64,000 nt of DNA from the NCBI GenBank assembly GCA_013400975.1, contig WBMZ01004774.1:462001-526000 (forward strand), read 5' to 3'. Of this stretch, positions 22,594-38,030 are shown in pieces; the first letter of the stretch is position 1, and each line of letters starts with the position of its first letter. Source of the DNA: Atrichornis clamosus (lineage: Eukaryota > Chordata > Aves > Passeriformes > Menuridae). A model generated the notes under the pieces. It had not been told where the DNA came from. It was given only the letters and a program-made list of their open reading frames with translations, and did no database searches. A program made the translations under genes and the position numbers.

Positions 22594-25500
22594 GTAAATA
22601 CTGCTTTAAAATGTATTTATTGTGTTCTTAAGCGAAGGTGATTTTTAATATGATTGATGTTATTTAAAGCTAATTAGACATCTCTTAACTTGATTAAAGC
22701 AGGCTCAAACAAGCTTACAATCTTTAAAGGTTCTTTTTGGTCATAAGCACTTGTGAAATGTCTTCCAGGTGACAGTTCCTATCTGTTGAAAGATGACTTG
22801 TAATCAAAAGTCAAGTGTGCAAACACAGATTTTTCTAAGTATAAGTGAAGTTCTTGCGTAGCACTTGAAAGAGTGCCTGTCACAGGCACTTCTGTGTGCC
22901 CAAAACCCGTGCAAATGTCATGTTAAATAAATGCCTATAGGTAAAGTATTAAGGCTTGAATTATTTTCAGCTGTTTACAATACAAACAATTTGCTGTGAA
23001 ACCAAGACTTTAACCATAGACTGTCCCTCAAAGGTCAATGTGTATCTTTCCCTGACACAACCTCTCCATTTCCATAAGTTTTTTGCTCTTAAGCTCAGGA
23101 TATTCAGAGGGAATGTCTGCACCTTCAGATCTCCTGTGTATCTGCACAGATACCACTGTATTTAGTATGTTGCTGCTTTCATAAAAAAAGCTTTTGCTGT
23201 GTTCTGAGTTTAGTTCTACGGAACTCTCCTTTGCAGGGACCTTCTAGAAACCGTCTAGACCTTGCTGAAACTGGTTTTCACGTATGGCATGAAGGACAAT
23301 TTCTTCAGTCAGTTGTTCAAGATACCTTTGAATAATTCTTGTCCTGTCTCTTTCCATCTTTATGTTTCTTGTTTTTTTTAATTCTGAGAAATTATTTGTG
23401 TGATGGAGCATATGTAGAAGGTTCAGCAAAACATGTCCATATTACGGGTATTGCCAAGACTTCCAGTATATTATATGCTAAAAGAGTTGGCCTCCAAACT
23501 TAGTTTCAGCTTGATTCACTTTAGCATTTTTCTCATAGACCATGGGGTGAATATCTAGATTTAACAAAAAATTAATAAGAATTTTTTTGGTTTGGGATGT
23601 CCATATGTGTGCCCCAAAACCTATAGTGCACACTGTAATTAGGGAGTACTAGTTTGAATGGTGGTTTGGACAGTCTAATGAAGAAAAAGTTGTCTCCCCA
23701 AGACTCATATAAAAGCATCTATTTTCTTTAAATATTTAAAATATTATATATTTTATCAGATATGGAGCATTGGTATCTTGGCCTAAGATATCTACCGTTA
23801 TAAATTATTTGGATTTTAATATAATTTCAGTAGCTAGGGTTAAAGCATATGAGATACAAATTTTATGAACTTACTACATAAGCACTTCTATTTCAGCAAC
23901 AAGGCGGTGAGATATGTTTCTCTGAGTGTAGCTTTTCAAAATTCAGTATACTCAAATGTATTTGTTCCAATTTCTGTGACAGAGGTGGTAAAGTCTGAGG
24001 TTGAATTTTATTCCATGAAATAACTAGGTCTGCTTACAGATTTGCAGTGCTTGGGTAGAAGGTGAAAGTTTACATTGCCCTTTCCAGTCCTTTCACAGCA
24101 TAAAAAATTAACAGTGCAAAGAGAATGGATTAATATCTAGTTGTTTGTTCTTGTTCTTTGCAAACATGTATAATCTTTAATAATCCTTTCTTGTACATAT
24201 GCCTTTTACAATCATGACTTTGAGGGTTAGCTACATAATAAAGTCTGAATCTTCACAAAGGAAGCAATGAAAGTGTGTGCTCTGAGAGACATGTTACATT
24301 TTACAGCCTCTAACAGTTGGTTCCATTACTCCCAACTGCCATTAGAGGAGCTTCTCCAGCTACTCCATTCCCTAGTGGTTAATGAGAGAAATCTGTCCGC
24401 TGTTTATACTTGTACTGTGTCCTAGCCTCTCTTTATTGCTGTAGCATTTGTTTCCTAAATGCATGAATATATAAATTGTATTAGTATCGACTACCAGCCA
24501 TTCCAGTTCGTGTTGTAGTAGGTAATGTTTTGTGACAGGATTTGGTGACTCTGTTCATAATACTTAAATTTTTCAGCTGCGTTTCACTGGTATTCATGTT
24601 TAAACTGTTCTTAGGGGTGAATCTGGCGCTCCTATAAACCATGTAGCACATTCTGAGCCGTCCCTTGTTTTTTTCCTTTTATTGTGAACCATATCCTTTT
24701 GGGATTGATCATTTATATTTCATGTTAGCAATAGATGACTAAACACATGCCCTCAAATTTTTTACAAGACTTAAAAGCTCACTAAAAGAAAACAGGTGTT
24801 TTCGCTCATGTGGCAAATAATTATATAGTGAGTATGAGCAGGGGCACAGGATCGTGTTGTCCACTTGGCTGTTGTGCTTTAGGCACAGCCACCGTGAGTC
24901 ATTTCTCGTTAAACATTTTGGCGGCTTGGTTGTACTAGTTTATTTGAGCATCTTTCTGTTTGGGCTGTTTGTTTCACACCAGCTATGTGATTTTTTGGAG
25001 CAATTTCAACTGACTAGAGGTATTGTCATTTTCTCAACCAAATTGCAAGAGAGGAGACAACAGACATGACATCGTTGCACTCTAGTCATCCACCGAGCTT
25101 CTTGGTAGAGTGCACGGAATCAGGAGGCATGGACAGGCAAGGCTTTGTTATTGGTTGCAGCTGCTTCCTCACAGATTCTGTCATGCCTTGAAGATTTCTG
25201 TTAATAGGGTTAATTCCTGAGATGCTGATAAACTGCATTTTGATGGATACCATTTACTTATCTTGTGCTTTTAGAAATGGCAAGCCAGCATATACTATTG
25301 GATGCACTTAGCCATGTTTGATAGTCAGGCAGGCTGACAGTCAGCAATGTGTCGATGCTGCATTATGCCAAGGTGCACAAATGCTGCAAGTGACAAATAA
25401 CTCCAGTTTTGGCACAGAGGAAGCTTGCATTAGTTTTTATATTCACAATCTTTCGACACTTGAGCCTGGGTTTAATAATCTGTCTTGTAATTTTGTAAAG

Positions 25501-27855
25501 ATGGCTTTAAACCCACAGACAACTAATGGTGTGAAGACTAATCTGAGTAATAGCTAGTCTTTTCATATTACAAGTTCAAATGAGCAGAGATTCTGATGTT
25601 GAGGTTTCCATACAAGGTTTTATGCCTACAATCAAGAAAAGCTTAAAAACACAGGTCTTTTGAGTCATCAGAATTATGAATGCATGCAGTGGTCAAGCTG
25701 AAGTTAAAGTCAACTTGAATAAACCAGAATAAATTTCACACCCCAGATGTGTGCCAATTGATAGAACATGCACAGTGTACGAATATGTAGAGTTACAGAT
25801 TTTTATGGTAAGTTTCAAAGATAAATTGCTATGTTTATGAAAAAGTTTCCTATAGACTGACATATAACATTAAGGCAATGTCACTATATCATACCTTCAG
25901 AGTGGTTTTCTGTATAGAAGAAGATTAGTTTAGACCTGTTTTCAGTATTTTGCATTCTAGCATATGACCAAGAAAATAATTAAATGGGTCCTAAAAAATC
26001 AGAAATAACCATACAATGGAGAAATAAAAATCAGCCCAACTTGGTAAGAAAGAAGTTAATAGAGTAATTTAAAAAAGAAGGTAGGAGAAATACCCTTTCT
26101 CAATGTACGTGTAGCTGTGGAGAACTTCAGTATTTAACTAAGTAGCAACATTGTTCTTTAGCCTCTAAGACACTAGATGTTTTATTTTAAATTCCTGTTT
26201 GTTAGAACAGCAAAGATTTTGAATGAATGCATGCCATGTCAGTGAGCTTTATTTGACAGTCTGAAGGAACTTTTGTCAAGTGATTTGCTAGAGCATCTTA
26301 AATGAATATATCTTGGTACCACAATAGCATGGCAAAACTACCACACTATAATAGATCAGTCCCTTTGCTGCAATTGCCATAGCACAGCAACAATTAAGCA
26401 GATTTTAAGATACAATTTATAATCAATCAGGTCCTTAAAGAGAAACATTTTACCTGAAATCACTGCTCAGCATCCTACCATATTTTCTGCAGTACAGAAA
26501 GCGAATAATTAAGACAAAGTATTTCAAGCAAAGAAAATCAATGTAAAGAACAGACCTTTTGGTAGACATTATTAAATATTCCCAGCCCATTTGAATGTTC
26601 AACCCACGTCGTAAGTGATTTTAAAATGTGGATACTTGTCATCCTTTCTCTTAACTTGCTGATACCAAGACAAGGAGATTGAAAAGTGACTATAACCATA
26701 GGAAACAACCTTGGAGATAGTTTATACAGCAAAAACAAACTTTCTTTGTTACTGAATGTTAAAGATAATGTTGTTTTCACTATATTGAAACAAGCGAATT
26801 TGTCTTTCAACAATTCCAAATGTAATTAAGTCTCCTGAAATTATTAACCCTTTGAGCTGGATAATGCTTCTCTATCAATATACTGAGCAAAAGGGTAGAA
26901 AAACAGCAACTGTTTTTAAAGTGAAGCTTTTGAGTCAGAGGTCATGATGACAGATTGTGACAAAGTCCTTGCAAAATTGTTCTTTTCTTACTGTTCCAAT
27001 TTTCCCTCTTTTATAACTTTAACATTGTTCCTAACAGCTTAATTCTCTATTTCCCTGTCCCCCTATCTTTGATAGGTTTGACTTGTCCTTTTTCATATCT
27101 CATTCTCCTTCTTACATGTTTCCTATTCAGTGTGGTTCATTACTTGCTGCATTTCTTTCTGGCATTCTGTCTCTTTTTCAATAATACATCACTCTTTTGC
27201 AAGAACAAATTTAAAGCAGTATCAGGTTCAAGGATGCTAATACTTCACTAGTTTTCACGTGATGTGTGCCATGTTGTAGATCATGGCATAGTTTGCACAG
27301 CCCTCAGGTCCAACCAACTGCTGTCTCATTGTTCTATTTCTTTTTTCATTTAAAAGTTTCTGATGCTTTATCAAAGCTGTGTAGATTTTGAGGTACAGCC
27401 ACCAGATTTTCTGAGCAAGAGAAGCCTGTTTAGAAAGGATTGTTTGAAAATAAGTTATTTCCTATTTGGTATGCAATTTATTGTCCTCTGAGGGCATGTG
27501 TTCTCGACTGAGTTACCATTCATCTGCTTTACTCTGGACTGACTCACACTGCTGATATTACGGCTAAAATAAAGCTGTCAACACTCTGTCAGAGCATGAA
27601 AAGTAAAGCATGCACGTAAAAATTGATGTGCAGAGTGAGGGGCACTCCTTGGCACTCCTGGGAAGGGGAATCCCACAATACCTTCTGCAGAAGTGGATAC
27701 TTGAGATTCTTCTTTTGCTGTGAAAGAAATGAGTTATTACTATGTTTATTTGGAAGCCAATGTTGACAACAAACCAAATCTCCTGTGCACAATGCTTTTA
27801 GACAATGAGACTTCATGGGTTTTCTTTTTTTTCACCCTGTTTTCTGTCTCTGCAG
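22594..27855 (+). other. TBC1D5: TBC1D5 intron, phase 0, 5262 bp
   Basis: GT-AG intron with donor GTAAAT and acceptor GTCTCTGCAG ending at 27855. It is mostly AT-rich and unique, with no repeat family recognised. Short open frames at 24854-25069, 25318-25557 and 26538-26819 have no motifs and no splice context. The frame running into the next exon at 27720-27971 is an artefact of reading through the acceptor in the wrong phase. Confidence 0.85.
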
Positions 27856-28028
27856 GAGAAAGATGTGATGATTACACCTACGCCATTTGCAAGACCACAG
27901 GACCTGGGGCCATCTATTGCTATAGTGGCAAAGGTAAATCAAATTCAGGATCATCTGCTGAAGAAACATGATATTGAGCTATATATGCATCTGAATCGAC
28001 TGGAAATTGCTCCACAGATTTATGGACT
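27856..28028 (+). CDS. TBC1D5: TBC1D5 coding exon 9 of 9 in window
   Basis: The exon is 173 nt: 57 codons plus two bases of a split Leu. It starts EKDVMITPTPFARPQDLGPS and ends RLEIAPQIYG plus Leu. The first ten residues are a variable linker. The rest (VNQIQDHLLKKHDIELYMHL) is nearly invariant in TBC1D5 and forms the TBC helices that lead to the APQIYGLRW core. The Arg-Trp that should follow is on the next exon, which is not in the window. The donor is CT|GTAAGT and the intron is phase 2. This is the largest exon seen and the last supported one. Confidence 0.97.
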
Positions 28029-31000
28029 GTAAGTGTTTGCAAAGCATTATTTAATTTAATTCTTTGGGGATTTTCTTTCACTATATTAGGAATTTTTTTC
28101 CCTTAAATTTTGGATTAGAGGAATGGGACTAAAAAGAAGTACTTACTTCTTAGAACCTATTTGATTTGCAGCATAGAGTAAATGCCACCCTGCTGCTGTA
28201 GATGTGAGAGCGGCATTCCTAGTGCAGATAACATCCATTCAGCTACATATTAGAGATCCTGATGAAGGCTCCTGTACTTGCATACTGAATTGTCTACATA
28301 GTCTTCCTGGAGTTTTCCTATAAGAACATGTGGGATAGATAATAGGACACCACAAAAATTATTAGCATTGAGTGGTTTATTTACTTAATCTTATCACCTG
28401 TTCAATATCAGTGAACTTTTCCCTGTTGTATTACGGAGTTTTGGATGCTGGTGATAGAGGGGGAGAGGAGAGGCATGTTAAAAGTAAAGGCATGGGTATA
28501 GAAATTGTCAGCCCAGGCAGTCCCTTTTCCACTAAGCTGCTTCCTATCCGCTCAGCTGGTTGTGTATTGCATGCCCCCATTTCAGCGGGCTTATTGGGCC
28601 GCGTGTAACTTTGGATGTGGCCTTATCCATGTGTTTGTGCAGCATTGAATCCAAACCGGTTATGGCTGCTGTGGTCAGTCTGGGTCAACACAGAATGTGC
28701 AGTTCGAGTCAGGCATGAGAGATGCTGAATTGGCTGGGGTTTTAAAGAAGAATTTTGCCTTCATCGTCTGGAATGCTAGACATTTGATTCATTTTGATCA
28801 TTCCTTAAGGAGTTGGCAAGCCATATGTGCAGTTGCAGGGACAGAAAAATGACACTTTCTAAATTTTTTTTTTTGCAGTGATTTAAAGTAAGATTGGCTT
28901 TGCCTTAAATGAAAAAAAAAATCATTTATAGGTGTGGATTTCCAGTCGCACTTGTGGATTATAACAACTCAATAGAAAATAGAGAAAGGGAAGGAAAAGG
29001 TGACGGTGTAAATGTCAGGCCGTAACTGCAATATTTAACACTGAAGTCTAATCTGATGTTACCATAAAAAGAAAAAATGCTGCAACATAGTATACTCTCA
29101 AGAGTTGAACTACTTACTAATAACTTACATTAGGAAGATAAATGTAATTCTACAAAACTTACTTGAATACATTTTGTTTAGGTATGACTTACACAGGGAG
29201 GAAAAATAAGCCAAGTAAACTCAAGATATTAAAAGTACAAAGAGGACAAATTGTCTTATTACAATATTTTTTGTATAGTGTATTTCCTTAATACCTCCAC
29301 TAGTCTGGAAGAGAAGGCAAGCATCCCTAATAAACTTCAGGGGTAGTAATGAATAAGTAGGCCATATAAATATCAAGGAAAACAAAAAGACATTGCTTCT
29401 TTTATGAAGATTTATGAAAACAAACAGAAAATAAAATACATTAAACTTCAGAAATTTGCAAACAGGTATTTTGGGGCAAAATTAATTTGTAATGTAGTTA
29501 TTTACTTCAGTTTAAGATTTTGCCTTTCAGTAAGAGAAATAATTGAAAGAAAAAATTATACTTCAGCTCAAAACATAACATTATAATAACAGAAGAATGA
29601 TACAGTCTGGTGTGGCATAAATAGAACTGAATCTGAATAAAGAAATTTACAGTTAAGAGAATGAATTATGAGAGAGAGCTTCAGGCTGACTATCAGGAAA
29701 ACCTTACTAACAGGGAGCTGTTAGACTGTAAAATAATATATCAAAATTAACAAAGGAAAAACCATCCGAATATTTTAAAAACAGGCTTTGAAAAGCTCTC
29801 AGAGGTGGGTAGTATCGTAGAGACAGAGTCTGCATTGGCAGAAAAGGAAAGTAGGTTACCTGTGAGGTCATATCCTTCTCTGATTTCTGATTTAATATAG
29901 AGGACAGGAGAAAAAGAAAGGGAGAGGAGCATGACTGTGTTGTATTATTCTCACCTTTAACGATGTCTGAACTCTTCAGAGTCGTAATTTCCAGTAGTGA
30001 GCTAGCTGACAGTCTGAGATGCTGGATCTTTTCCTGTATTTAACATTTCTTGAACTAGAAACAGCATTTCTTAAACAACGTAGGCTATTAATAATTTCTT
30101 AACCTAACCCAAGTGCAGAATTCATCTGAGTTCTTTGTTGAAGTTTATTGTTTTGCTGAAGTTTTGTTAGGTTTATCAACAATAAATATTCTTCTGTTAG
30201 CCTTGATGTCACTCAAAAACTATACAAATGGTAGAAGGAAGACTGGGAACTTTCCTCAAAAAATATTAGGGCATTCCTGGAGGAAAAGATCAACATGAAA
30301 AGCTTGTATTTAGTAGCAGTCTCCCCTAACCTGTACAAGTGGTAGTGTTTACTAATTTTAAATTATAGCATTTTATACTTTGCATCCTTCTATAATCTTC
30401 TGGGGCACGGTAGAAACACTTCTTTGTGTTTTCATATAGTTGATTCTGTCCTTTGATGTTTGCAAATATTCTTTTTAATTTTCAAACACTAGCAAGACTT
30501 GTTCTGCAGGGAGGTCAGGTACTCTAGTTGGTTGTACATTTCCGTATACACGTCTGTGCCCTTTAAAATAAAATGTGGTTATACACTTCCTGAAATCATG
30601 CTTACTTGCTTACAAGACCAAGTTTAACAGGCATTTTGGTGCATGTGGTATGACTCGTTAATTTTGACTGCTGCCTTGTTTTGATGTTTTAGCTCAAGGC
30701 AATAGGTTGCCTTCTCTTCCAGAGGGCAGCAGTGAACAGACTTCCCATTACCTGGCTGTCTCATTCCATTGCTCATTGGGAAGAGAACCCAGTTAGGCAT
30801 AGCAAGGTATACTGGGGTCCTGGCTATGCTGTTCTTCTGTGCTCTGGTCGTTCAAGTTGGTGCCACAGGCAGTAGAAGCCTTAGCACAGGAATTTCTGTA
30901 TCTGGAAATTTTGTGAGACTGCATTTTCATTCACTTGCAGTCAGCCACTGCTTCTGCCTGTGATAATTATTCAGCTGCTATTAATATCAGCTGAAATGCA

Positions 31001-34000
31001 ACCAGCAATACAGATAAAGTTTTTGTGCCTTATCATTCCTCAGTCTTTCTTTGCCATGTCTCTAGCTTGGACCCGAAGATAATGTTTTGCAGAATAACAT
31101 TGTTTCACGCGCCTGGTGGCACTGTGACTAGTGTACAGTCTAACCAAACTATAATAATTATCTAATCATATCTAATTTTGTATTTTGTAAAGTCAAGTAC
31201 AAGAATGGTTTGAAAATAAAATGGAATTGATTATATTAACGGTTCAGTGACATGCTTCCTGATAATAATCTTTTCTCTAAGTAAAACCAAAAAATGCTAG
31301 TATTGAACATAAAGATTGGATACTCCGAAGGGTTGACAGATTGAATATTCAGTTTAATTTTAAAATTAGATGAGTTAACAATGATTAATGTCCTAGATTA
31401 AATGGTACTCTGATGTTAATTTCTTTGACCCTTACATCTAATTTATGTTAAAGTACAAAATAATTATTGCAAAATGATACTGCATTTTCTGCAGTGGCCA
31501 GTGTTTGCAGGGACAAATTAAGCAGGTTGTGCTCTCAGCTTGAGAAAGGACAGGGTTTGAGGAGAGTCTTCATATACCCATATTTCAGGACATTTTCTTC
31601 CATTTAAAGGAATTTGTAGTAGACAGCTTCTTTTACATTTCACTGAAAAGATGAATCAGTTGGAAAGGTCCCACATAATATCATTATTATTACTTTATTT
31701 TATGTACTGAGGGTGAATGATACAGCATCAAATGAATTTCTCATGGAACGGCATGCAGTAAGTACAGCCAGATCATGTAAATATATATGATACAGTTGTA
31801 CAGAAATAATACACAGAAAGATAATGACAAGACATAAGCATAAAAAGCTTTATTTAAGAATAAAATTTAAATGTTGGCATGAACTCACTAGCTTCTGCAT
31901 CATAACAGCAGTATTATACTGGTAAAGCAAACTCTTTCTAAGCACATATCCAACAGACAATAGAGCACATGCAGAAGTGAGTGTAAATATTTCATGGTAG
32001 CTTAATCTCAGTACACGAGTGGCCTTCTCAGAACAGTCAGCGGCGCTGCCTTTGCCTCCTGCCGCTGCTGGGCTTTGTGGCCATCCAGCAGAGAGATGCT
32101 GCCTACCGCAGGTGGGGAGGCACTCAGCCCTCTAGGCTGGTACCACCACTGCACCTCAGCAGGAAGCCTATGTCACGAAGCAAAGAAACAAAAAGCAAAA
32201 GAGAAGGGTGCAAACTTGAGCTGCAGGGGAACTAGACACGAGTGTAGATTTGAAGATCGCACTAGAAAGGTTATGTTATGGTAAAGTCAACAGCAGATGT
32301 GCTGCTCCACTGTTACTATTCTTAGTTGCTTTGCTATGAGCACTGCTGTGGGGCATCCACCTGTTTTAGTTTCTCGCCCATGCCATTATGGTACCAGGCA
32401 GTATTCTTTTTTGTACTCACATTGGTCTCTGGAGGGAGAATTTAAAGGATGTTACCTGTATAGTAAAGGAACATAAATCATATTCATTGTATCCAAAAAA
32501 CAGTAAAAATCCCGCTAGTTATCAGAATAAGAAATCTTTTATGATCTACAGAAAATGTGGATCAAAGACCAGTCTTGCTAAGGAGAATTTTACAGATCAT
32601 CCTGGATGCCTGAGTTCATTTTGGATACTCACACTTCACCAAAAGTAAACGAGATAATGTATGGTATGGTCCAAACTCATTACATTTCCTCTGTAGCTTT
32701 TAATCCAGTGTCATCCATCAATTGGACAGCAATTACAATGAAAGCAACTTTGAGCTATTGTGCATGTAGTAGAGGAACCACCAAAATCTGGCCATGCTGT
32801 TAAAGGGCAAGTATCTAGCAGTGAGTGAGTATCTAGCAATGGCTAAGACTAAGCAAATACAAAGTCTTTCTGAACAAAGCAATACTTCTAATTTGAATGT
32901 CCAGATTAATTTGAAGTAATCCTGAACATAGTATCTGGAATTGCTGTTGATTTCCAGTACTTATTTTCTGTTTGACTTAAACAAAGCATTACATATAAGA
33001 CAGATTTTAATGGAATATAAATTCCAGCTTCTCTGTCAGAAGAAGGCTGGTTGATGATTTAGGGCCAGATGACCAGGCCTTTCTAAGAGAGGTTACTGTC
33101 CACTGTTTCGTCCCACAAATTAAGAGATATAGTCTACTGGATTTTTAGACAGAGCTTTTCGGGGCTGACTTGAGACATCTGAAGATTTTAGTATTAATTC
33201 TATTTTGCATAGTTCAAAAAGTATTGTAAGAAGAAACCTTTAAGATCTAAGTTAAATGACAGAAGGAAACACATCTGAAGTTACTTAAGAAAGCTACCAT
33301 GTGTTTTGATGGAGGCAGGGATTGCCTCAGCTACTGCTGACATACCAATTGTACTGAGATGCTTTACTAATTCAAATTACTTCCTTTGTGGAAATAAATG
33401 AGGACAATTCTTGAAGATCAGGGTAGGCATCTTACCTTCAGGGAGCAAGCAAATCTTGCTTAACTCTAAAAGCTTTTCTTCTGTTTTGGAGTGAGGTTAC
33501 TCACCTCTCATGTTCTTATAGATATCTGTTCCTCATTGTTGAATTTCTGGAAAAACTTTCTTGTTCATTGATGGAAAAAATGTATATTTCTTTTTGTGCT
33601 GCTTCTTGTTGTGTGTTAGAGTGATAATTACAGTATGATGAACTTTTAATTTTATCCTTTTTCCCAACTGTCACAAATAGTATTTTAGCCTTACCTCTAA
33701 CTTTAAGATTTTAACATATAAATACCGTAAAAGACCACTCTATAAACAGAATGAAGGATTGGTTGAGGTGTCAAAAGTGTTCGTCAGAGTTTTACTCTCC
33801 TGCTGCATAATTATGTGCTGAGATGATAATGAGTAGTACTGGATGTCTGTGAGGACGGAATGCAGATTTGTCATTTTGTTGCTTCTTGATGCAGGTGATG
33901 TGCTTCCCATATGAAGTACAGGGAATTATCTTTATCTGGGAAGGAAACAAGCAAGAAAGCTTCCATTTTGACTTTTGTCACCCTAAAAAAAAAAACAAAC

Positions 34001-37000
34001 CGTTGGCGTTAAACATAAGTAGGCTTAGAGACCAGTGGATTTGAATAGAATTAGTATCTTCTTAAATCTGTGATGAATTCAGTAGGAATATAGACAGGTG
34101 TTTGGAAGGATGTCTTTGTATTTCTTTTTTTACTTACGTAGACAGTAGCTGTTGACTATAAAAGCAGAACAATGTATGGAGAAGTTCTACTCTAGTAAGG
34201 AATTTAAGGTGCCATTTATCAAGTATTTGCTTCTCCTTTGCTTTCTTTTTACTTAAATCACATCAGCTGTTCAGGTTAACCAGGTACTGTTTAATTTAGT
34301 GCATCATTTTGGTTTTTTCAATAATGTGGAATTTAGTCTGGAAAACTCATGTTGGAAATTGGTACCAAAAGGCAATAAGTAGGTCAAGTAATTGTTGCAG
34401 AGAGTAATTATCTCAGCATATGCCTAAAAAATGGAACTGTGCTAACATGCCCATGCTGACATGATGTTAGGAGGCAAAATACAGCACTTTGGACTTAAGT
34501 ATATCCTAGTAACCAAGACATTTCCTGTAGAATTCAGTCCTGTGGATAATTCATGTTTGGTTAACCAATGCTTCATCCTTGTTGCTTATTCTTACCGAGT
34601 CTGTATGAGTCAAGTTAGTATGGGCGTGCAATTGCATGTGACTAGCAAGTCCTTAATTTTCCTGTGAAGGCATACCTTTAGAGATGATAATAAAGTAATG
34701 AAGAGAACCATGTGCACCCTCCAGCAAGGAAGGATCATCGTGTCATCAGTCCTTAAGATAAAAGTCAATACCCAGAAGTAGTCTGAAGACTAATACAGAC
34801 AGAAGTTCACCCTCAAAATCTTTTGCATCATCTTGATGTGCGTAAAAAAGAGCCGCACAAAGAGGAGCCTCTTCTAGAACCCAGAAAAAGCCTCAACAAG
34901 AGCAATAGCCAGAGATATTAAACACAATTTAATGCCTAAACTGTAAAATTTAGAAGTTGTGCACAACTGGGATCTAGCAGGTAATGCAGATAAGATAATT
35001 TTATTTGAAATCTTTAAACAGGTTAGGTTGAAATACTTAAATGCATAATGTAGGCCTGTTGGAAGCAGAGGAGGTAAATATCATAAAGATTCCCTAAGTT
35101 TTTAATACTTTGTCATTATTCCATGTCAGAACAAACTAGACCATTTTGGATTTTTATAGCTGGGGAGAAGGATGACACGGATTTGTATTTGATAAAAAAG
35201 CAATGGTTAGTGAACTACCCTAAAGTGTGGGATATCAACTTCAAGGATAGCACAGTCTTCAGTCTGAGTCTCCCTCAGCCTAGGAGGACATGTTAATCAT
35301 CCAGCTCTATGGGATCATTTTCATCTGAGTCCTTAGTTTTAGCAGAAAATTATATCCTGAAACCACAATTCATCACTAATGAAAATGTTGTTGAAAATTA
35401 GTGAAATAGTAATTCTGTAGGAATATGGCCAGTCTGCATTTTCTCTAAAGGCGTCTGATTGCCCCGTAGAATGCAGTTAATCGGGAAAATGAAAGGCAGT
35501 ATAGTGTCAGCATTGGGAAGAATGCTTCCTTTCTGGTTTTTCTCCCCACCAAAGTAATAATTCACCAGGTAGTCAAGTCAGTCTGCCTCTTGTTTCCACT
35601 TCAGATACCATGATTGGTCCTTGGATAGCCGTTTCTGCCCCTAAGGACAGTGCTCTTCCCGCCCTTCAGTCTAACCAGATATTACAGACTTAGGTGAGGG
35701 GTTTGGGACAGGGGGGGAAGGGCGAGAAGGTGGAGAATTCTACAGGCAACATTTGTAATTCCAATTAGCTCTTCTGAATCTTCTCTGGTAGTTGTTTTAT
35801 TGGGAGTTCTTGAGTTGGAAAGATACATAACAGTGTTGGAAGTCCATGCAACAGGAAAAAATCCTGTCCTGAAAATAATGCAACAGTCTGTCCTAATTTT
35901 TAAATGGGTAAGCTGGATGGTAGTTCTCTATGACCTTGTGAACCTCTTTTTAACATCTTGCTAGAGTTGTAGAAGTTTCATCAATTAAAAAAAAAAAAAA
36001 CCAAACCTTGTTCCAAATAGGTGCATGCCTCCAGTATCTTTCCTGGTTCTGATGTGGTTTTGAGCAAGAATTTTTAAAAGTATCCTATGAAATATTAAAG
36101 CAAGACATCCATATCCGAAGAATAAAATCCATTAACAGAGGTCACAGGAATAGGTTGCTCAAGAGTGGTACTCTTAATTAGGGTGCACAATTTCATGTAA
36201 CTTTTGCATATTGTATGAATTCACAATATTTTAATCTAGGTAAAGCATGAGGAATGATGTTTGAGAAACATTGCTAAGAAGATAATTATTTCATCGAACT
36301 AATGCTGTAAAAATGGGGAGAATAATTCATCACACCTTGTACTGCATGTAAGAGCAAGAGGTCCTAAAGGGTTAAGTTACATAACGTGGCATGAGGGCTC
36401 CACAGATTTTGGCAAGAAGAGAAAATCTGTGCACAGCATTGCAGAATAGAATTGTCTAGTGAAAAAGAACAAAAGCAGACAAGAGTTAGGAACTGGTTTC
36501 CAATACATATTTTGAAATCAATGAATGAGTCATACTTGAATTTTTACAGAAAGCCAAGGGTGCTGCTCTTCTATATTCTTCCTCTGAAAACACTCAACAT
36601 ACCATTTGCAGCTTGATATCGACTGCCAGTGATGAGTGCCTTGAATTTCCAGACAGCACTGTTTCCAAGGAAAAAAGGCAATGGATGCACCTAGACTGTG
36701 TTACTCTCTATTGAATGTACTGACAGCAGAACAGTAATTCATCCCAAATTTCAGAGAAGCAAAATGGCATCACCCAGTATAACGTAAGCTTGAGAAGTCC
36801 ATGAGAGAGCATTGTCTTTCACAGACCTTTAAATTGTCATCTGTCACTTTTAATGATCTGCTTTTCTTTACTTCAAATCACCTTATTTGAAATTAGGACC
36901 ATGTTAGCATACTTGCTTTGTTTACCTTTTATACATTTATTTGTCTGAAAAAATGTCCAATAGAATGATCTTTGAATGCCACAGAAGCAATATCTTTTGC

Positions 37001-38030
37001 TCCTGGTATTGAGAAAAGGGAGAGATAAAAGAAATTCCATCTTTTCTGGTTTTAAGTTCACAATATCATATAACGTAGTAAAATATAAGATAATGAAACT
37101 CCCGCTACTTCTGATTGCTGTTACCCCTACCAATAATGCTACCAGGTTTTTGGATAAATCTATACACATACCCACATGTGCAGTGTAGCAGCAGAACTGT
37201 GTAATACATTGTACGTTATGAAATATTGTTACAGTGTTTAAATCAAGATTCCACACATCTAAACAAAGCCTTTAGTTGTTTACAGCTTGCATCAATAAAT
37301 GTTGTGTGGGCTGTTAGAGTCTATGCTTGGGCCTTGCAGTTTATTCCATTTCTAACAGGTACATGTAGGAATGACATCCAAAATCAGTAATACCAGGTTT
37401 GGAGGTTTTGTTACTAATGCAAATACAGTTAGCTAGAAATATATGGGGCATCTGGAATCAGAGAATTCTCGTTGTCTTACTTATCTATGAGAGAAATCAC
37501 AAAAGGGTGATGTTAACAGAAGAAAATAATTCTCACAGAAAGTTTGCAACATACCAATGTGCTTAATATCTAGAAACTTTAATGATGACACAATTATATA
37601 TGTATAGATTTAGCTGTAGAAAAGATAATGGCATCTTTGACCTTAGCAATTCATATATTAGTATTAATGGTTTGACATGCTACTTATTGAAAAATTGTTT
37701 AAAAGAATTGAAATAGATTTAATTCTCCTTTTTCTTATTTCAATAACGGTAATCAGAAAAACCTTTTTAATGGTGTAATCCCAAATCCAACTGAAGTACT
37801 TAGTTATACATCCTGCTTTAATGTACATCTGAGCTCTGGGGCTCTCAAGCTGAAACACATTCCCTGATTTATCTTCTCTCTAAACTATTTCTTACATTAT
37901 GACTCTGTGCTGCAGCCTTTGATATTCCCTGTGACATCATGAGACAGCTGTGTTACATTGTGTTTAAGCAGTACTAAACCTTTAAACTTTAAACGAATAT
38001 TTTTCTTCTCAGAGGTATAAATAGAATATG

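Noticed and set aside
27720..28032. Open frames starting before the acceptor of exon 9
   Set aside because: One reads through the intron in the wrong phase, and the other contains the true exon only by chance extension upstream. The splice acceptor at 27855 defines the real boundary.
32075..32284. GC-richer patch with an open frame
   Set aside because: No motif, no splice sites in a useful arrangement and no repeat similarity recognised.
32808..32840. Tandem duplication of GTATCTAGCA
   Set aside because: Only two short copies; typical background duplication.
36873..37256. 127-codon minus-strand frame with overlapping + frame
   Set aside because: AT-rich, hydrophobic and cysteine-rich by base composition, with no family resemblance.
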